Counted from the first letter of the stretch, positions 1 to 12,005 are shown. The stretch is DNA of 64,000 nucleotides from Ramazzottius varieornatus (GCA_001949185.1 BDGG01000002.1:2680467-2744466), one strand, 5' to 3'. Made by a program: numbers and translations. Notes: a model not told the origin generated them from the letters alone.

Positions 1-741
1 GTACCTACGTAATTTTCGCGTTAATGTTTACAACACAATTATCCAACCGCTCCATCCGGACGGCGAGCTCTTACGCGGAAGCGATCTTTGAAGCCGACGC
101 GGCTAGTGTTACTGTCAAACTACAAATTAACCACGATTGAGAAGACGCACACTTGGTTGGAAGTTTCACCCCGGATGGTTACCGCGTTGGACATTGTACA
201 GTACAGTAGTGGTTCGACAAGACCACATACAAATACCCGCTCAAAATGAACGCTCGTCATCATGAGCTCACACTTCCTTGTTAGGAGAGGAGAGTTATGC
301 TTGACGTAGGCTGGGTGGTATCTTCGGTGTGTTATTGTGTATAATTGCTAATAAAGATGGGTCCAAAGGTTTATCAGCAATCGCAGTATCCAAACTGTGA
401 CTAAGAGATAAATGTTCCGGAATAAAAAGCTGATAGCTTAACATAACTCCAAACTTGGTATAATTAAGCACTCCACTTCAGGTGTATACCGACAAATCTT
501 AGTGAGCCTGTTTGCTACCGACAAATAGTCTCGATTGTTCTGCTTGGACTGCAACAGTATTATGTTCGGTCTGGCTCAGCAAATCAGCAATACCGACAAA
601 ATCTTCCCGCGAAAATTCTGCCGAACGACTTTTATATTCTTGTCGCTCCTTTGGAAAAAAATATGCCTATACGCAGATAGGAACGCCAAGTACACTTCGA
701 AATTCTCCTTCGTTCTTATTGGCCGATCCTTGATTCACCGC
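1..741. other. 5' flank, no gene recognised
   Basis: No family is recognisable here. The frame of the EGF-type gene that starts at 742 stays open upstream to about 535, so a longer amino end is possible, but those residues do not resemble a secreted-protein leader. Nothing else is supported. Confidence 0.4.
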
Positions 742-1870
742 ATGATCCAGATGACCTTATGGGCGACTGTTTTGTTCTATATCTCTGTCAGTATTTGCAT
801 CCATTCTTCAACAGCAACGGACAAAAAATGGTCGTTTATTGGGGTACCATGTCAGGAACGGGAGTTCTGCGGCAACCAAGGCTCTTGCACATTTTTCCCA
901 AAACTCCAGCTTAAGGCTTGCAAGTAAGAGAACGCTTGCGTAACATAGTACACTCGCCTAGCCTAATTGCCATGGAAAAGATATTGGGAGCTGGCTGAAA
1001 GCAGCAGTAGTGATCAGCTAAATCGAATGAGCGTTGCCGCTTTCGGCCGATTGCCAATGATTTTGGCCATGCCAATGATTGGGGTATCCTCTTAAGCCTA
1101 TCGGTTTTTTATAGTTGTCTCGATGGGTTCGAAGGCGAAAGGTGCGAATTTTTGTCCATCAGCACCGAAGCAGTCAAAGGCGAAAAAGGCAAGTTCTGGT
1201 CAAAATTCCGGTCGACTTCACTTGCAAGAAGAATTTCATGGCGATAATATCATACTCCCATGTCATAGCAGTTATCGCTCGAATTTCTGGTAGGAAATAC
1301 GTCGATATAGAAGAATTTACAGTGCAAGGCGGCGCTCTCTCTTGCAGATAACTCGCTTTGCGGAGCCAACTTGACTATTGGCGTCATCCTGTTAATCATC
1401 AGCGTAATCTCATTATGCGTACTGTTCCTTGTATGCTTCCTTGTGTACCAGCTTCATCGAAGAATCCACAAAGAAAGGTGCGTCTGCAAATTTTGTTGTG
1501 CTGAAATTCACAATGCCGACATCCTGTAAACCTGAATGTTTCTAGGAAAATTAGCAGGTGTCCAGTTTCACGGCCACTGTTGGAGGAGATGGAAACACGG
1601 GACCGAGAAAACCGTAAAGTGCATTCTACCTTTCTCAAGAGGTTTCTCGGGCTCGACGCTTTGAGCGCTGGTAATAGTGCAGTGGCTACGAGGCGAAACA
1701 GCGTGGTGAACCAGCGAACCGTGGTTCAAACAACCCTCTCAACAACGCCCTCTACGGTTGAAGTTCCTCAAAAAATTCCTCAAGGCGCCACTCGCTGGGC
1801 TCAGACCATCAAACGAACCATACTGAGAACGGAGGTCTCCGTGGTGGACCAACAGCCAGAGGAAGCGTGA
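742..1870 (+). CDS. Membrane-anchored EGF-type growth factor (candidate EGFR ligand)
   Basis: Predicted exons are 742-923, 1115-1188, 1348-1477 and 1546-1870; the lengths sum to 237 codons including TGA. The first exon encodes a hydrophobic leader and the first four cysteines of one EGF domain, and the second supplies the last two (CLDGFEGERC). Cysteine spacing is C-x5-C-x5-C-x10-C-x-C-x8-C. The third exon encodes a roughly 25-residue hydrophobic membrane span followed by basic stop-transfer residues, and the fourth a tail of about 110 residues. The intron splitting the domain between cysteines 4 and 5 is the arrangement known for EGF receptor ligands. By family knowledge the protein would be presented at the cell surface or shed to signal through an EGF receptor. 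The donor at 1188/1189 is GC rather than GT. The start at ATG 742 was chosen because the leader follows directly; the upstream frame is open. Ligand identity is inference. Confidence 0.62.
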
Positions 1871-3910
1871 GCCGTTGATGGCTTTGTTCTGCTTCGAAAG
1901 ACGAGTGTTCGATCTGGTTGATACCAATGCAGCCCGCCGTTGGCTCTTCTGATATTATATATTCGTTTGTTGACTATCACTATATGCTGTATACAGTACG
2001 AGGTCGAGCAAGCTCGCTCACGCACAAGACGAAATAAATCGTTAAGACCGGTCAGGAGGGGCTACAGGCTTTCTTGGGCCAACGGGCAGTACTCGTTACT
2101 TCTCTGTAACAACTACAGGTTGATTCTAATTGACTGTATGGATTTTGAAGTGGTGCGAAAAACTTTCCACTAGTCTCTCCGCTTGTAAGCTTCGCCTACG
2201 TATAGCTCAAAATTTTAAAACCATTCCCCAATAATTTCATTGCGCGCTTGTATGCTTTGGAAAAAACACGTAGAACAAAATTTTGACTACGAGGAAAACG
2301 AGCGCGGGTTTCAGAACCCAAAGCTGGCTCACATCTGTCCGATGTGTCGCTACGGGCAGCTTTTTGAAAGCAATGTGCTGATGCAGTCCCGTTTGGATTA
2401 CGTTCGCAAATTGAAATAAGAATTTTTCTTTTTATGTTTCAATTTGTATTGAAAACTGGGTCCACTAAACGAGTTGGTAATCAAAAAATCCTAACTATTT
2501 TCTGTGTTATTTTTTTATCCCAGATTCAGCACAGAACGAAGCGTGATCGGATCCTTTCTAAATATCAGCTCAAAAAACTATGCATCATAGGAAAAAACTT
2601 TAGGACAAATTTGTGGTCTTGCACGTCAGGCATGAATAATTCGCTCAAAAACCTCGTTTATCGCGAGGAAAACGGGTGGGTGGATTTTACCAATTAAACG
2701 ACTAGACCCACGAACAAAAAACTTATACAGCATATCAAGATCTAAGAGAGATCTATCGAGGGAGCAGAAGCGTGGCGATGTCTGCCCAAAAATAGCTGTG
2801 TAAAAAATTCACAAAATCCATTCAGTCATTTAGAATCAACCTGTACAAGAGAAATCGCGCTTTGTCGCAGATTGATACTAGTATCAGAGGAAATGGAAAG
2901 TTTAGGTGAATGTGAATTTTAGAATGAACGCCAATTTTGAATGAACGCTAGAACAGCATAAGCTGCCTCGGAGGACTATTTAAGCCGGAAAACAGCAGTT
3001 TGAAAGCGGCTTTCAGCAGTCCAGCGATATCAGTGCCGCCCTTGTTCTCGAAATAATATGCGCGAAGAACAAGAGAACACCGGACTTTGAAGTCAGCGCT
3101 GTATAACTTTCAAGATGTTTCATTTTGGTCAGCTTCTGATTGATCTGCATTGAACCCAGCCTCAGTTTCACCCGTGTTCCTTTGGATCCGTCTGGTACAA
3201 GTCAGGATCAGGGAAAATGGGCCTGTCTGGATTATCATGAGGGACCTCTGTAGTCTTGCTGGTCAATGGCTGCTGTAACCATAGTTCTACATGTTTCCTG
3301 CGTGCGGCTGCGCGATCGAGCTCTTAGGCCGCCATGAAGGCGTGCAGATACACAATCACGGAAGTCGAGTTGAACATCTACTTGTTCGTCATAAATCGCA
3401 GAGGCGTACCTCGCTTGACGCCAACTTCAAGGTCACGAAAGTCGGTTCTGTTATAACGGATCAGTTAGGCCTTTGATCATGAGGGCTCGAGTGAAAATAT
3501 CCCGGTGTTCATACGGAAACCATAAGAAAATTAAAGCAGCTCATCGCTACGGTCGAATTGAATCGATTTGTTACGTATATTTCAGGTCCGACAAGACCGA
3601 AAGTTCGGATCGGCCAATTTCCAGCTGGCTTTCAGTCTCAAAACCAATATTTGTTGATGACTTCGGATCATGTTTACTGTTTTAGTTGGGTATATAAAAA
3701 TAACTAAACTGACAAGTGGGACTTTGCAATTCCAGATTTTTGCTAGGACCTTCTGGAAAAGCAAATAGGAATATAGGAATATTAGGAATTACTTTCCTAT
3801 TTTCCATTCCAAGGACATTCGGCCTGGAATTTACAACCTTATTCGCCGCACTGTAATACGGATCTTGGTTCTTTGTCCTTGCCACCGGATGTGGTACCCT
3901 ATTTGACGAT
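1871..3910. other. Intergenic, no gene recognised
   Basis: About 2 kb of moderately AT-rich DNA between the convergent EGF-type and GPCR genes. Open frames here are short and show no domain, leader or splice-supported structure. The part next to 3911 is probably the GPCR 3' untranslated region. Confidence 0.4.
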
Positions 3911-4966
3911 TCAGTCCTCGACGATGTCCCGTTTACGTATGCTGGTGGAAACGGTGCTGACTTGAGCTTGTCCAGGTCTCCGTTGCTTCTTCTTCGACAC
4001 GTACCCGAACAGTTCCTGGATAGCCAACCGAATGTCATTGTTTGCAACATTGAGGAGAAAGGGGTTGATAGTTGACATGGAGTAGGCCAGCCAGTAGGTA
4101 GCTTGGTTCGCGGTCTCGTTCCAGATACCTGTGTAGAAACTTATGACATAATAGATGTACCATGGTGCCCAGCATCCAATTATCGCGCAAATCAACAGGG
4201 TCAGTAGTAGAAAAGCTTGCTTCTCTTTACGCTCTTTGTTCGATAAAGGAACCTTCTTCTCTTGGGAATCGACTGGGATTTCACCTCTCGGAGCTCCAGC
4301 GACCCGTGAACGGGTGCGTTTTGCCTGCATGATTTTCGCTACGATGATGATGTATGAAACCACGCTCACTACACTAGGTATCCAAATCAACACAGTGACC
4401 ACGTTGATAGCCGCCGCCCACTCTGGAAGTCCCTCCACATCCCAGTTGCATTGCTCAGGGTCTAGTGTTGAGTTAACAGACTGGAGCCTTTCAGCTGTAA
4501 ACATTCTGGTCTTCGTGTATTCGAAGATCATGGCGAAAAAAGTGATCAGCCACGCGGTAGTAATGAGAGCCAGGCTTTTGGACATTTTGTTGTGCAGGCG
4601 GTAGGAGATGGCCCACGTCACCGCCCATACTCGATCGACAGAGATGACCGTGAGGGACCACATGCTGAGTCCTGTGGCAAAGTAGTCGAAGAACATCCAG
4701 ATTGAGCAGTTAGTGGGACCATAGTGCCACACGCCCAGGTATAGGGTGTACAGAGTATAGTATGGCATATCGATGGCTCCGACCAGGAAGTCCCCGATCG
4801 CAAGGCTGAGACAATAAGCGTTGAAGGGAGTGCGTAGACGGGAATATTTAATGAACACGACGATGATGAGGAAGTTGGAGACCACCGTTACGAAAATCAA
4901 AATAGACAGGACGACTATAATCTCCACTGGAGCGGTGGGAAAAGCTCCTGGCAAAGTGGAATTCAT
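3911..4966 (-). CDS. Class A (rhodopsin-family) GPCR, aminergic type
   Basis: Single-exon gene of 351 codons plus stop. Seven hydrophobic segments are visible. TM3 starts with Cys and has Asp seven residues later (CSIWMFFDYF), the aminergic Asp3.32 position; the end of TM3 reads SVDRVWAV, so DRY is DRV. TM6 carries CWAPW. TM7 has INPFLL, so the NPxxY tyrosine is replaced by leucine. An N-glycosylation site lies in the first residues and a basic third intracellular loop precedes TM6. The frame is open upstream to 5197, but ATG 4964-4966 gives the usual short extracellular amino end, so I chose it. Overall it most resembles muscarinic or histamine-like receptors of invertebrates; the ligand cannot be read from sequence. 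It would act in the plasma membrane through G proteins. Confidence 0.85.
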   Translation of the reverse strand: MNSTLPGAFPTAPVEIIVVLSILIFVTVVSNFLIIVVFIKYSRLRTPFNAYCLSLAIGDFLVGAIDMPYYTLYTLYLGVWHYGPTNCSIWMFFDYFATGLSMWSLTVISVDRVWAVTWAISYRLHNKMSKSLALITTAWLITFFAMIFEYTKTRMFTAERLQSVNSTLDPEQCNWDVEGLPEWAAAINVVTVLIWIPSVVSVVSYIIIVAKIMQAKRTRSRVAGAPRGEIPVDSQEKKVPLSNKERKEKQAFLLLTLLICAIIGCWAPWYIYYVISFYTGIWNETANQATYWLAYSMSTINPFLLNVANNDIRLAIQELFGYVSKKKQRRPGQAQVSTVSTSIRKRDIVED

Positions 4967-5197
4967 CGTAAGATGTGAACAATGCAAGTATCTGAAGCAC
5001 CAAGGAGTCTCCCAATTCCACGCTCGGAAATGTGCCAAAAGCCGGTGTTCAAAAGCTAGATGAAGGAGAGTACAGAAGTCGCCAAAAAGGAAAGGCGGCA
5101 GAACTAGCGCGTCTTGGCAAATCTGGATAGGGGAAAAGTGAAGTGTGGTGTCAAGTTCAATTAGAAACCCAAAATATTGAGGTACAGTACTCCGCAA

Positions 5198-7013
5198 CTG
5201 TTGGAAAAAAGTTAATTGGGTTACCCGTCGAGTGCAGTTGTGGCGAGGTACTTCTGTAACTACTCGATGGATCAGGCGTAATGAACAAAAAACTTTTATT
5301 GACTCTCAGCCTTCGTGAAGGCAATTTCCGCCCATTGAAAGGAATAAAGGGTGAGCGTTTGAAACATCTTGCTACTTTAAAAACTACTCAGGTGAAAATA
5401 TGCGTGCAACTCGGGATTGCCATACACAATAGATTAGAAAAGTTATTTCACGAAAACATGACCAGATGCTATAAATGAATCGATGTTCCCTTTCAACGGA
5501 CTGACTATTCATATCCTGTTTGATAAATCGATAAATAATCATAAAAACGTACAAGCGGTACGCTGATGATCGACATGAGTTTGAAGCGTGACTAGAAAAC
5601 TTTTTATTGCTTCTTCGTGACGTCGGTGGAAACGCTGGTGAGCGCAATTTCTTCTGGAATTATAGGTAGCGTGCTGTGGGTCCCTAAAAACCCAGCTGGT
5701 TCTTTTGACATGCTGCCAGTTCCAGAGGTGGCATAAAGACCAAAAAGCATACCGTCACGAATATCGGACCCATTATCGGTGTTACTTCAAACACTCTTTC
5801 GACGTATCGTCTGGATGAGGAATGGATGGGATTTCTATCCGGATTGCAGCTGGATGGATGGGACTCCCATCCGGATAGATACTGGATGGTTAGGTTTCCC
5901 AACCGAATGATCCGGATTGCTACCGGATAACGGTTCCACCGTGTGGAACTTGGATTTTGCAATCCAGAACGGATCGAAGCCGACCCAAGTCGGGTTTCAA
6001 CTTTTGCACAGCCAAATGCAGCCTTTGTTCCACGGAAGGAGCCGACAGATTAATCGAAATCCGAACCGGACTGAAAGCTAAACGGTCGGACTGACTTTTC
6101 TGCTCTGAGTGTTATCAATGATCATGCTCCGTTTCCAACCGGACAAAAGATTGTATGGATGGACCTTCCAACCGGTTCCAAACCGGATGGCTGGCATCCC
6201 TATCCGGTTGGCTCCTGGATGGTTGAGGAGCCTATCCAATCCGAATTCTATCCGGACTGTCCCGGATCCATTCGTTAGTGGATTGGCTTTTAACAACCCT
6301 ACTCGCTGGATACTGCAACCCTGTATATCGGAAGAGCGCATCATGTTATACACCGGCAATTGCTTCATCGGCTGCACTCCAGTGCAATTAGGCTGTTAAC
6401 ACTTGTAGCACGACCGTACTCATTGTGAGTACAATGTGTCAGTTTCACTCGCCTCCCGATTTTAGCTTTTGGTCTTTCGGGTTGGGGATATTTTGTTTGC
6501 CTGCAACTCGATCTTGTCATTAAGTTGAGATTAATGACCAGTGGTCAGCGAAAACGCAGAACGCTAGCAAAAAGTTTTACGATTTCGGGTGGTTTCGGTG
6601 GTATTTCAATCTTCGTCTTCTTACTGGAGGCACATACGCAACACTCATTCTGAAAAAATCTGAAACAGTGAAGACAATTCCCTTTACCGAAACCAAGCCT
6701 GGGACAAATTTTCTTGTCATCGGAATGCTTTAGAGAAAATCAAAATGGCAAGGACTACTTTCCCCAGGTTGAACTCCACGGCCTGCCAATCTTCGAAATT
6801 TCTAAATTTCTTAAATTATCTATTGGCTGGCCCCGCCTCCTTCGCATTACCTTAGCCAACCAAAGTCTTGTACTCACAAAGAGAACGGTGGTATTTTGCG
6901 AACATGAAAACCTTCGTGCTGTAAGTGTTAATGTTGATAGGATGGCTAAAAACAAGGAAATGATCATGGTGGAGTAAGATAGATGGCTGGACTTGGTGCA
7001 AAACGCACCTGGT
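5198..7013. other. Intergenic with degenerate CCGGAT-rich repeats
   Basis: No gene is recognised. The stretch from about 5810 to 6290 is unusual in repeatedly using GGATGG and ATCCGGA words in both orientations. The rest is unassigned up to the retroelement. Confidence 0.4.
5810..6290. repeat. Degenerate GGATGG / ATCCGGA repeat tract
   Basis: Two blocks, about 5810-5940 and 6130-6290, are built of imperfect copies of words such as TGGATGG and ATCCGGAT in direct and inverted order, separated by unrelated sequence. Seen directly; origin unknown. Confidence 0.45.
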
Positions 7014-7347
7014 AGCCTTCTGGACTTCCTACGCTTCCCGTTCATCCTCCCTCATCTCTGGCAGCATTTTGTGGACGTCTCGATGGCCAGTGCAGTTTTG
7101 TAGGTGGACTTTCCCAGTCAGCTGTTGGTGACGTCAATCAGGAATCAACCGTACGAAGGCTACCTAAGTCTACCAGGTCTGAGCAACAATCATCATACGA
7201 CCCTGCAGGGAGCCTCGGATCTCCGTGCAGGTATCTCCTCGACATGGCCGCTGTGTTCACCTGTGAGCTGTGCTTCAGTGAGTGCAAGACTGAAGGAGGC
7301 TTGAAACGTCATAAAAGCTCCAGCAAATGCAAGACCCTTCAAGCTAA

Positions 7348-7492
7348 CGAGGGGATTATGCCTGTTCCCACCTCTTTTTGGTCAAACTGTCCTGGCGGAA
7401 CGAGAGAGGAGAGTCTCTTCTAGGATCTGAGCCAGTGAGCTAAATCCCGCGTCGATCCTGGAACAAACTACAGGGACTCGGAAGTGACGTCA
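7348..7492 (+). repeat. Left terminal inverted repeat of the pogo-like element
   Basis: About 145 bases, nearly identical to the reverse complement of 9537-9681. Shared blocks include the AGAGGAGAGTCTCTTCTAGG region and the TCGATCCTGGAACAAACTAC region. Confidence 0.88.
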
Positions 7493-7564
7493 GAAACGTG
7501 ATGTCTTGTAGGTCCACGTTAGACCTAACAAACAAACCCTGAACCCCATCAGTAAACAAACTTG

Positions 7565-9377
7565 TTACGGCAAATAGATAATACAGAAATGATGAGCGTC
7601 ATAAAAGTGATGGAAGCAAAGACGGGCCTTGCACCACCCGCAAACCAGAAGAACAATGTCTCTGCAGTTCTCGTGAAGATAACTGCCTTTCAGCTTATCA
7701 AACATAAACCTGGCTGGATTAACATACATGAAACGTTCGTCGGTATATCCCGACTTATGCCAAGCTTCAGCTATCAAACTTTCGAACCTGGGCGACTGAA
7801 ACTGTTGATACAGCAAAGAGTGCAATCTCAAAATCACATCGCGATGATGCACTTGAACGGGTAAATCGTGCAAAAAGACAAAGTCGGATATCTTCTTGAA
7901 GCAGCCTTTGTACATCCTAAAGCATAACACATCCAGCGGTTGAATTTGACCGGTAACTCTCGGAGGGATGGTCAGCATTTCGTACTCCAGCTCTTCCGGT
8001 TTCAGTTCAATCACAGAATCTTGATCGGTGAAGGTCCTCCACGAGTCGGCCAAGAAAATGCACCGCTCTTCCATATGGGGGAAAAGAACTTTCTCTGACC
8101 ACTCTAAGTAGAGCTTCTTGGTCATCTTCCCGGGTATCGAAGCAGTGACATACAGATTATCAGCCTTGAACATCGTTCTCGACACGATTGGACCAAACAG
8201 TCCTTTCTCTTCCTTCAGCGTTAGGAAAAGAACAGGAAGAAACTTACGCCTGCCCGGGGAGACCGCCATCATCACAGTGTAGCTATGTGTCATGGAATTC
8301 TCCAACTGGGTGATCGCTTCCACGTGTTTTACTCCAGCAGTTTCCAAAGTTCTTCCTGGTCTCATCTCATATTCAGAGCCTGACTGATCCGCATTCCACA
8401 GACAGTCTAACCCGTACTCTGCGATCCTTGATCTGACAAGCGCAACGCAGGCTTCAGCACTTTCCTTGACGCTTCTTGTATGGATTTCTTGGTGACGAAC
8501 TTGGTTATTTTCCGGTCAACGATCCCATAATATCTACAAAATATTAATTTCGTTTTTGAAGGAAATCGAAGCACAAAAAACTGTTGGTAACGTTTGAGTT
8601 TTCCGATCCAGTCTGGGGAAGCAGTGAAACCGGCCAAGTTCACTGTTTCGTTCGCAGTGAGAGCCCATCGACGTAAGTCCAAATCCTTGTCCACTTGCTT
8701 TTTCCTTTTATCGAGGAAGAACTGCTTACCGACATCCAAACTCAGAGCCTTCAACTTGTCCAGCCTGGAACCGCCTTCCACTAGCTACTTTTCCCAGTCG
8801 TACAGCTGCCGTAAGCTGGTTAATCTACCAAAACTTCTCTGAACAGTGGCCAACGTGAGACGCTTCTTCTTCACGGCGTTTCTCCAGTATTTAACCGCAC
8901 GTTTCTTGTACTTCAAGTTGACTAACTGATCCACTGGAAGCTTGGGTTAGGAAGTCGTGGGATGTATAGCTCATGGGAAGAAGGTTCAGTTCCGCTGGAA
9001 ACAGGCTCAAGCAGTCTATCAGGTTCCGTAACGTCGAAGTCAGCTTCACTCCGGCCATTCAGCAGGTTGCACTGGACAACAGATTCTTCGTAAACTTCAA
9101 ATGACTCGACGCGGATCTGCAGATCATGCTGGAGGTCTTCTTCAACGGCATACACAGGAGTAACACTTTGGGTGATCTTCGAGTTGATAAAATCTAGGAA
9201 AGATTACGAATTAATTTAGTATCTTTTTTGTTTTTGAGCTCCAGTGCACAGCAAGATTACTTTTAACTATGTCCTTGAACTGCCTGTCAGCTTCGCTTGG
9301 AAAGTCGTCGATACGGTAGTGCAGTTTGTAGTCCCATTCCAGCAGCTTGATAACATTCAGCAAGTTGATGGATTCCA
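7565..9377 (-). pseudogene. Damaged pogo/Tigger-family transposase
   Basis: Reading leftwards from ATG 9375-9377, a short first exon is followed by several coding blocks. A CENP-B-like DNA-binding block contains DLRRWAL and GIVDRKITKFVTKK (about 8440-8700). The DDE catalytic region follows, with NADQSGSEYE, IFLADSW and GQIQPLDVLCFRMYK as the three acidic blocks typical of Tigger/pogo/Jerky transposases. An in-frame TAG lies just before the MEGG residues near 8781, and a frame change lies near 8440, so this copy is probably inactive unless introns remove both. It would cut and paste the element by its inverted repeats. Confidence 0.7.
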
Positions 9378-9536
9378 TTTCAGAGAAGCGCAGGAATGAA
9401 TGAGCAAATGAGAGAAGGTCGAAAAACAGCAGAAAACTTGATGAGCAGGAAGCACAGGCTCAATCAACAACCGAATCAACCATCGAACAATCAAGTCTTG
9501 ATTGTTCACTACTCTGCTTATATACCGCCCTACTTT

Positions 9537-9681
9537 TGACGTCACTCCAGAGTCCCTGTAGTTTGTTCCAGGATCGACGCGGGATTTAGCTCACTGGCTC
9601 AGATCCTAGAAGAGACTCTCCTCTCTCGTTCCGCCAGGACAGTTTGACCAAAAAGAGGTGGGGACAGGCATAATCCCCTCG
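9537..9681 (-). repeat. Right terminal inverted repeat of the pogo-like element
   Basis: Reverse-complement partner of 7348-7492 with only scattered differences (for example one base in the CAGGCATAATCCC-proximal G run). The strong similarity suggests a fairly recent insertion. Confidence 0.88.
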
Positions 9682-9684
9682 TAA

Positions 9685-11746
9685 GAAGTCCAGTCAACCT
9701 GCAGTTGTCGGTGATCAGAATCAGCTCTCACCAGTCGATAGGTTACGTCAGTCATTTCAGTCTACGCGAACCTCGCGCCGGATACCTAGAGGTGCACGGC
9801 CTGCCGCTGCTGTTGCGTTACTCAACGTTGTCAAAGATTGCACCAGGAAGAACGACACCGAGACTTGGTGTAAGCTTTTAGGTTTCGCTTCAGTTGCTCT
9901 TAAGCAGCCGGACAAGTTCAGTAAAGGTAAAGAGAACCTCACCTCGCTTGTTAAAGACGATATCCTTCGCCCAGTAACCGCGCAGTCTCCCACGATTAAC
10001 AAGGGAAAGCCTAGTAAGCCTGCCGATGAGGATGCCGCTCTGCGTAAACGCGTGGAGGGCAAACTCAACGAAGGTGACATCAGTGGTGCTGTCAGAACCT
10101 TGGTCTCGGAAGATTCCATCGCACCACGCACTGCTGAAGTGCTGGAAGCACTGCGGTTAAAACACCCACCGGAACAGGACGTCACCAGCTTTCCTCCTGA
10201 GCCTGAGTCTGATGTCGCTGTTCCACCGGTTCTTCCGCACGAAATCAGCCAGGCAATTATCAGCTTCCCTAACGGATCCGGAGGAGGACCTGATGGTCTG
10301 CGTCTGCAGCACCTGAAGGACCTGACGAATGGTCTCACCGACGTGGCCTCCAACGAGCTGTCAGAGGCACTCGCAGGACTGATGACCATCATGCTGAGCG
10401 GAAAGGTCCCTGCGGACATATGCCCTTTCCTTTACGGTGCGTCGCTCACGGCACTTAAAGAGAAGGACGATGGGATTCGTCCGATTGCCGTCGGCAGCAC
10501 GCTACGCCGCATAGCTGGAAAGATCGTCAGCAAGCGGTTCATGCTCTCGATGGGTGAACTCCTACGCCCAAAGCAAGTCGGCTACGGCACGAGAGGAGGA
10601 GCTGAAGTGGCAGTCCACGCGGCTCGTTTCTTCGTCAGCAGCAACACTAAAGACTGTCAAGTACTCCTAAAACTTGACTTCAAAAACGCATTTAACACGG
10701 TTTATCGTGACAGGCACCTATCAGAAGTGAGGGAAACATTGCCAGATTATTATGCCTTTGCTCATCAGTTGTATCGCCATCCTTCCAACCTCTTCTTCGG
10801 CGAGAAGTTGCTGTCCTCGGCCCGTGGTGTTCAGCAGGGGGATCCGCTGGGTCCTTCGTTCTTCTGCCTCGTTACGAGGAGACTGTCCAAGTCGCTCGTG
10901 TCTCCGTTCAACTGCTGGTACCTGGATGATGCAACCATTGGTGGAGATACGGCCAGCGTCTTGGAGGACTTCGAAACTGTGAAAGATCAGTGCGCATCAC
11001 TGGGGTTGGAGTTGAACCTGTCAAAATGCGAGTGCTTTGTTTTTGGCGGAGTGAAACGGGACCAGCTAAAGACTAAAATCTGCGTTCGTTCCACTTGCCC
11101 CGAGATGGTTTTCTTGACAGACGCAAGTCTCACGCTGCTCGGCGCGCCGGTCCTCCCGCCAGCCATCACTCCTGTTTTGGAAGAGAAGACTGGACATGCA
11201 CGCTTGATGACTTCACGACTCACTAAGCTGGCTGCTCACCAGGCTTTGTTTCTGCTGAAGAATTGTCTGAGTTTGCCTAAAATCTTGTATGTTCTAAGGT
11301 GTAGCGCAACCTGGACCTTCCCTGAGCTGCTACAAGAGTTTGACGGCGTACTCCGGCGCAGCTTTGCGCAGATCTCCAACATCAACATGTCAGACGACGT
11401 ATGGAAGCAAGCGACCTTAGCAGTGGGTAAAGGTGGCCTCGGCATCCGTCGAGCAGAGCAGATTGCCCTCCCGGCCTATTTAGCCTCGATCTACTCTGCA
11501 AGACGTCTAGTGTCCGGAATGGTCGCCGATTTCGACGTGGATGACCTGTGCGCCGATGAGTTGGCAAGCTGGAGTGTTCAGTCGGGAACTGAGTCTCCGA
11601 TAGCTGCCCTCAGAGGAGTACAGCGCGTCTGGAGTCAGCCTCTTGCTGACCGATGCTTCGTTGAAATACTAGAAACAAGCTCAGTGCTGGACAAGGCCAG
11701 GATGCTCGCTGTGTCCGCCAAACAGCCGCCATTCTTCCCTGAATGA
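9685..11746 (+). pseudogene. Reverse transcriptase ORF of the R2-like element
   Basis: The frame is open from the transposon junction to 11746; no proper ATG starts it because the true amino end lies left of the DNA transposon. RT blocks are in order: GPDGLRLQHLKDL, the IRPIAVGSTLRR block, motif A LKLDFKNAFNTV, motif B GVQQGDPLGPSFF, catalytic motif C YLDDATIGG and LGLELNLSKCE. A thumb/linker block with GGLGIRRAEQIALPAYLASI follows and recurs at 29.4 kb. The frame stops before the cysteine-rich and endonuclease modules, so the product would lack target cleavage. The catalytic aspartates are intact, but the gene is split from its start, hence pseudogene. Confidence 0.85.
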
Positions 11747-12005
11747 GTCCATCAAGAGGGCCCTCGTGTCGTGTCAGGTATTTCTTCAGCCCTGTGGGCT
11801 ACGAAGTTTACGGAATCTTTGGACCTGCCGCGACAGACCTGTATAAAATTGGCAAGAAGATGAGAGAAAGAACGGGAGAAAAAAGATCTCCGGAATTTCT
11901 TCGCCAACGAGTCTCCATTGATATTCAGAGAGGCAATTCCGCTTGTGTTTTGGGCACTTTCCCTCATGCTCAGGGCTTATTTTTGCTTTATGCTGAAATT
12001 ACCTG

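Larger units (their letters stand above)
7345..9684. mobile_element. pogo/Tigger-like DNA transposon inserted in the retrotransposon
   Basis: The element runs 7348-9681 and begins CGAGGGGATTATGCCTG, with the inverted copy at its right end. It is bordered by TAA on both sides (7345-7347 and 9682-9684), equally readable as the TA target duplication typical of Tc1/mariner-pogo elements. Terminal inverted repeats are about 145 bases. It carries a split, damaged transposase gene on the minus strand. Confidence 0.85.
7014..12005 (+). mobile_element. R2/CRE-like non-LTR retrotransposon, interrupted and internally deleted
   Basis: Left part (about 7014-7347) is open and encodes a C2H2 zinc finger (CELCFSECKTEGGLKRHK, then SSSKC). 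The reverse transcriptase follows after a 2.3-kb DNA transposon (7348-9681). Removing the insert and one target copy rejoins the two halves in one open frame. The RT ends at 11746; a short carboxy-terminal scrap (11780-12005, with a GYEVYGIFGPAAT block) follows in another frame. The cysteine-rich region and PD-(D/E)xK-type endonuclease expected between them are missing, although the related copy at 29.3-30.4 kb still has them. Zinc finger, RT and restriction-like endonuclease is the layout of R2-, NeSL- and CRE-type elements. Exact element ends were not determined. Confidence 0.75.

Noticed and set aside
9757-10419. 220-codon minus-strand frame opposite the reverse transcriptase
   Set aside because: It is antisense to conserved RT coding sequence and has no features of its own.
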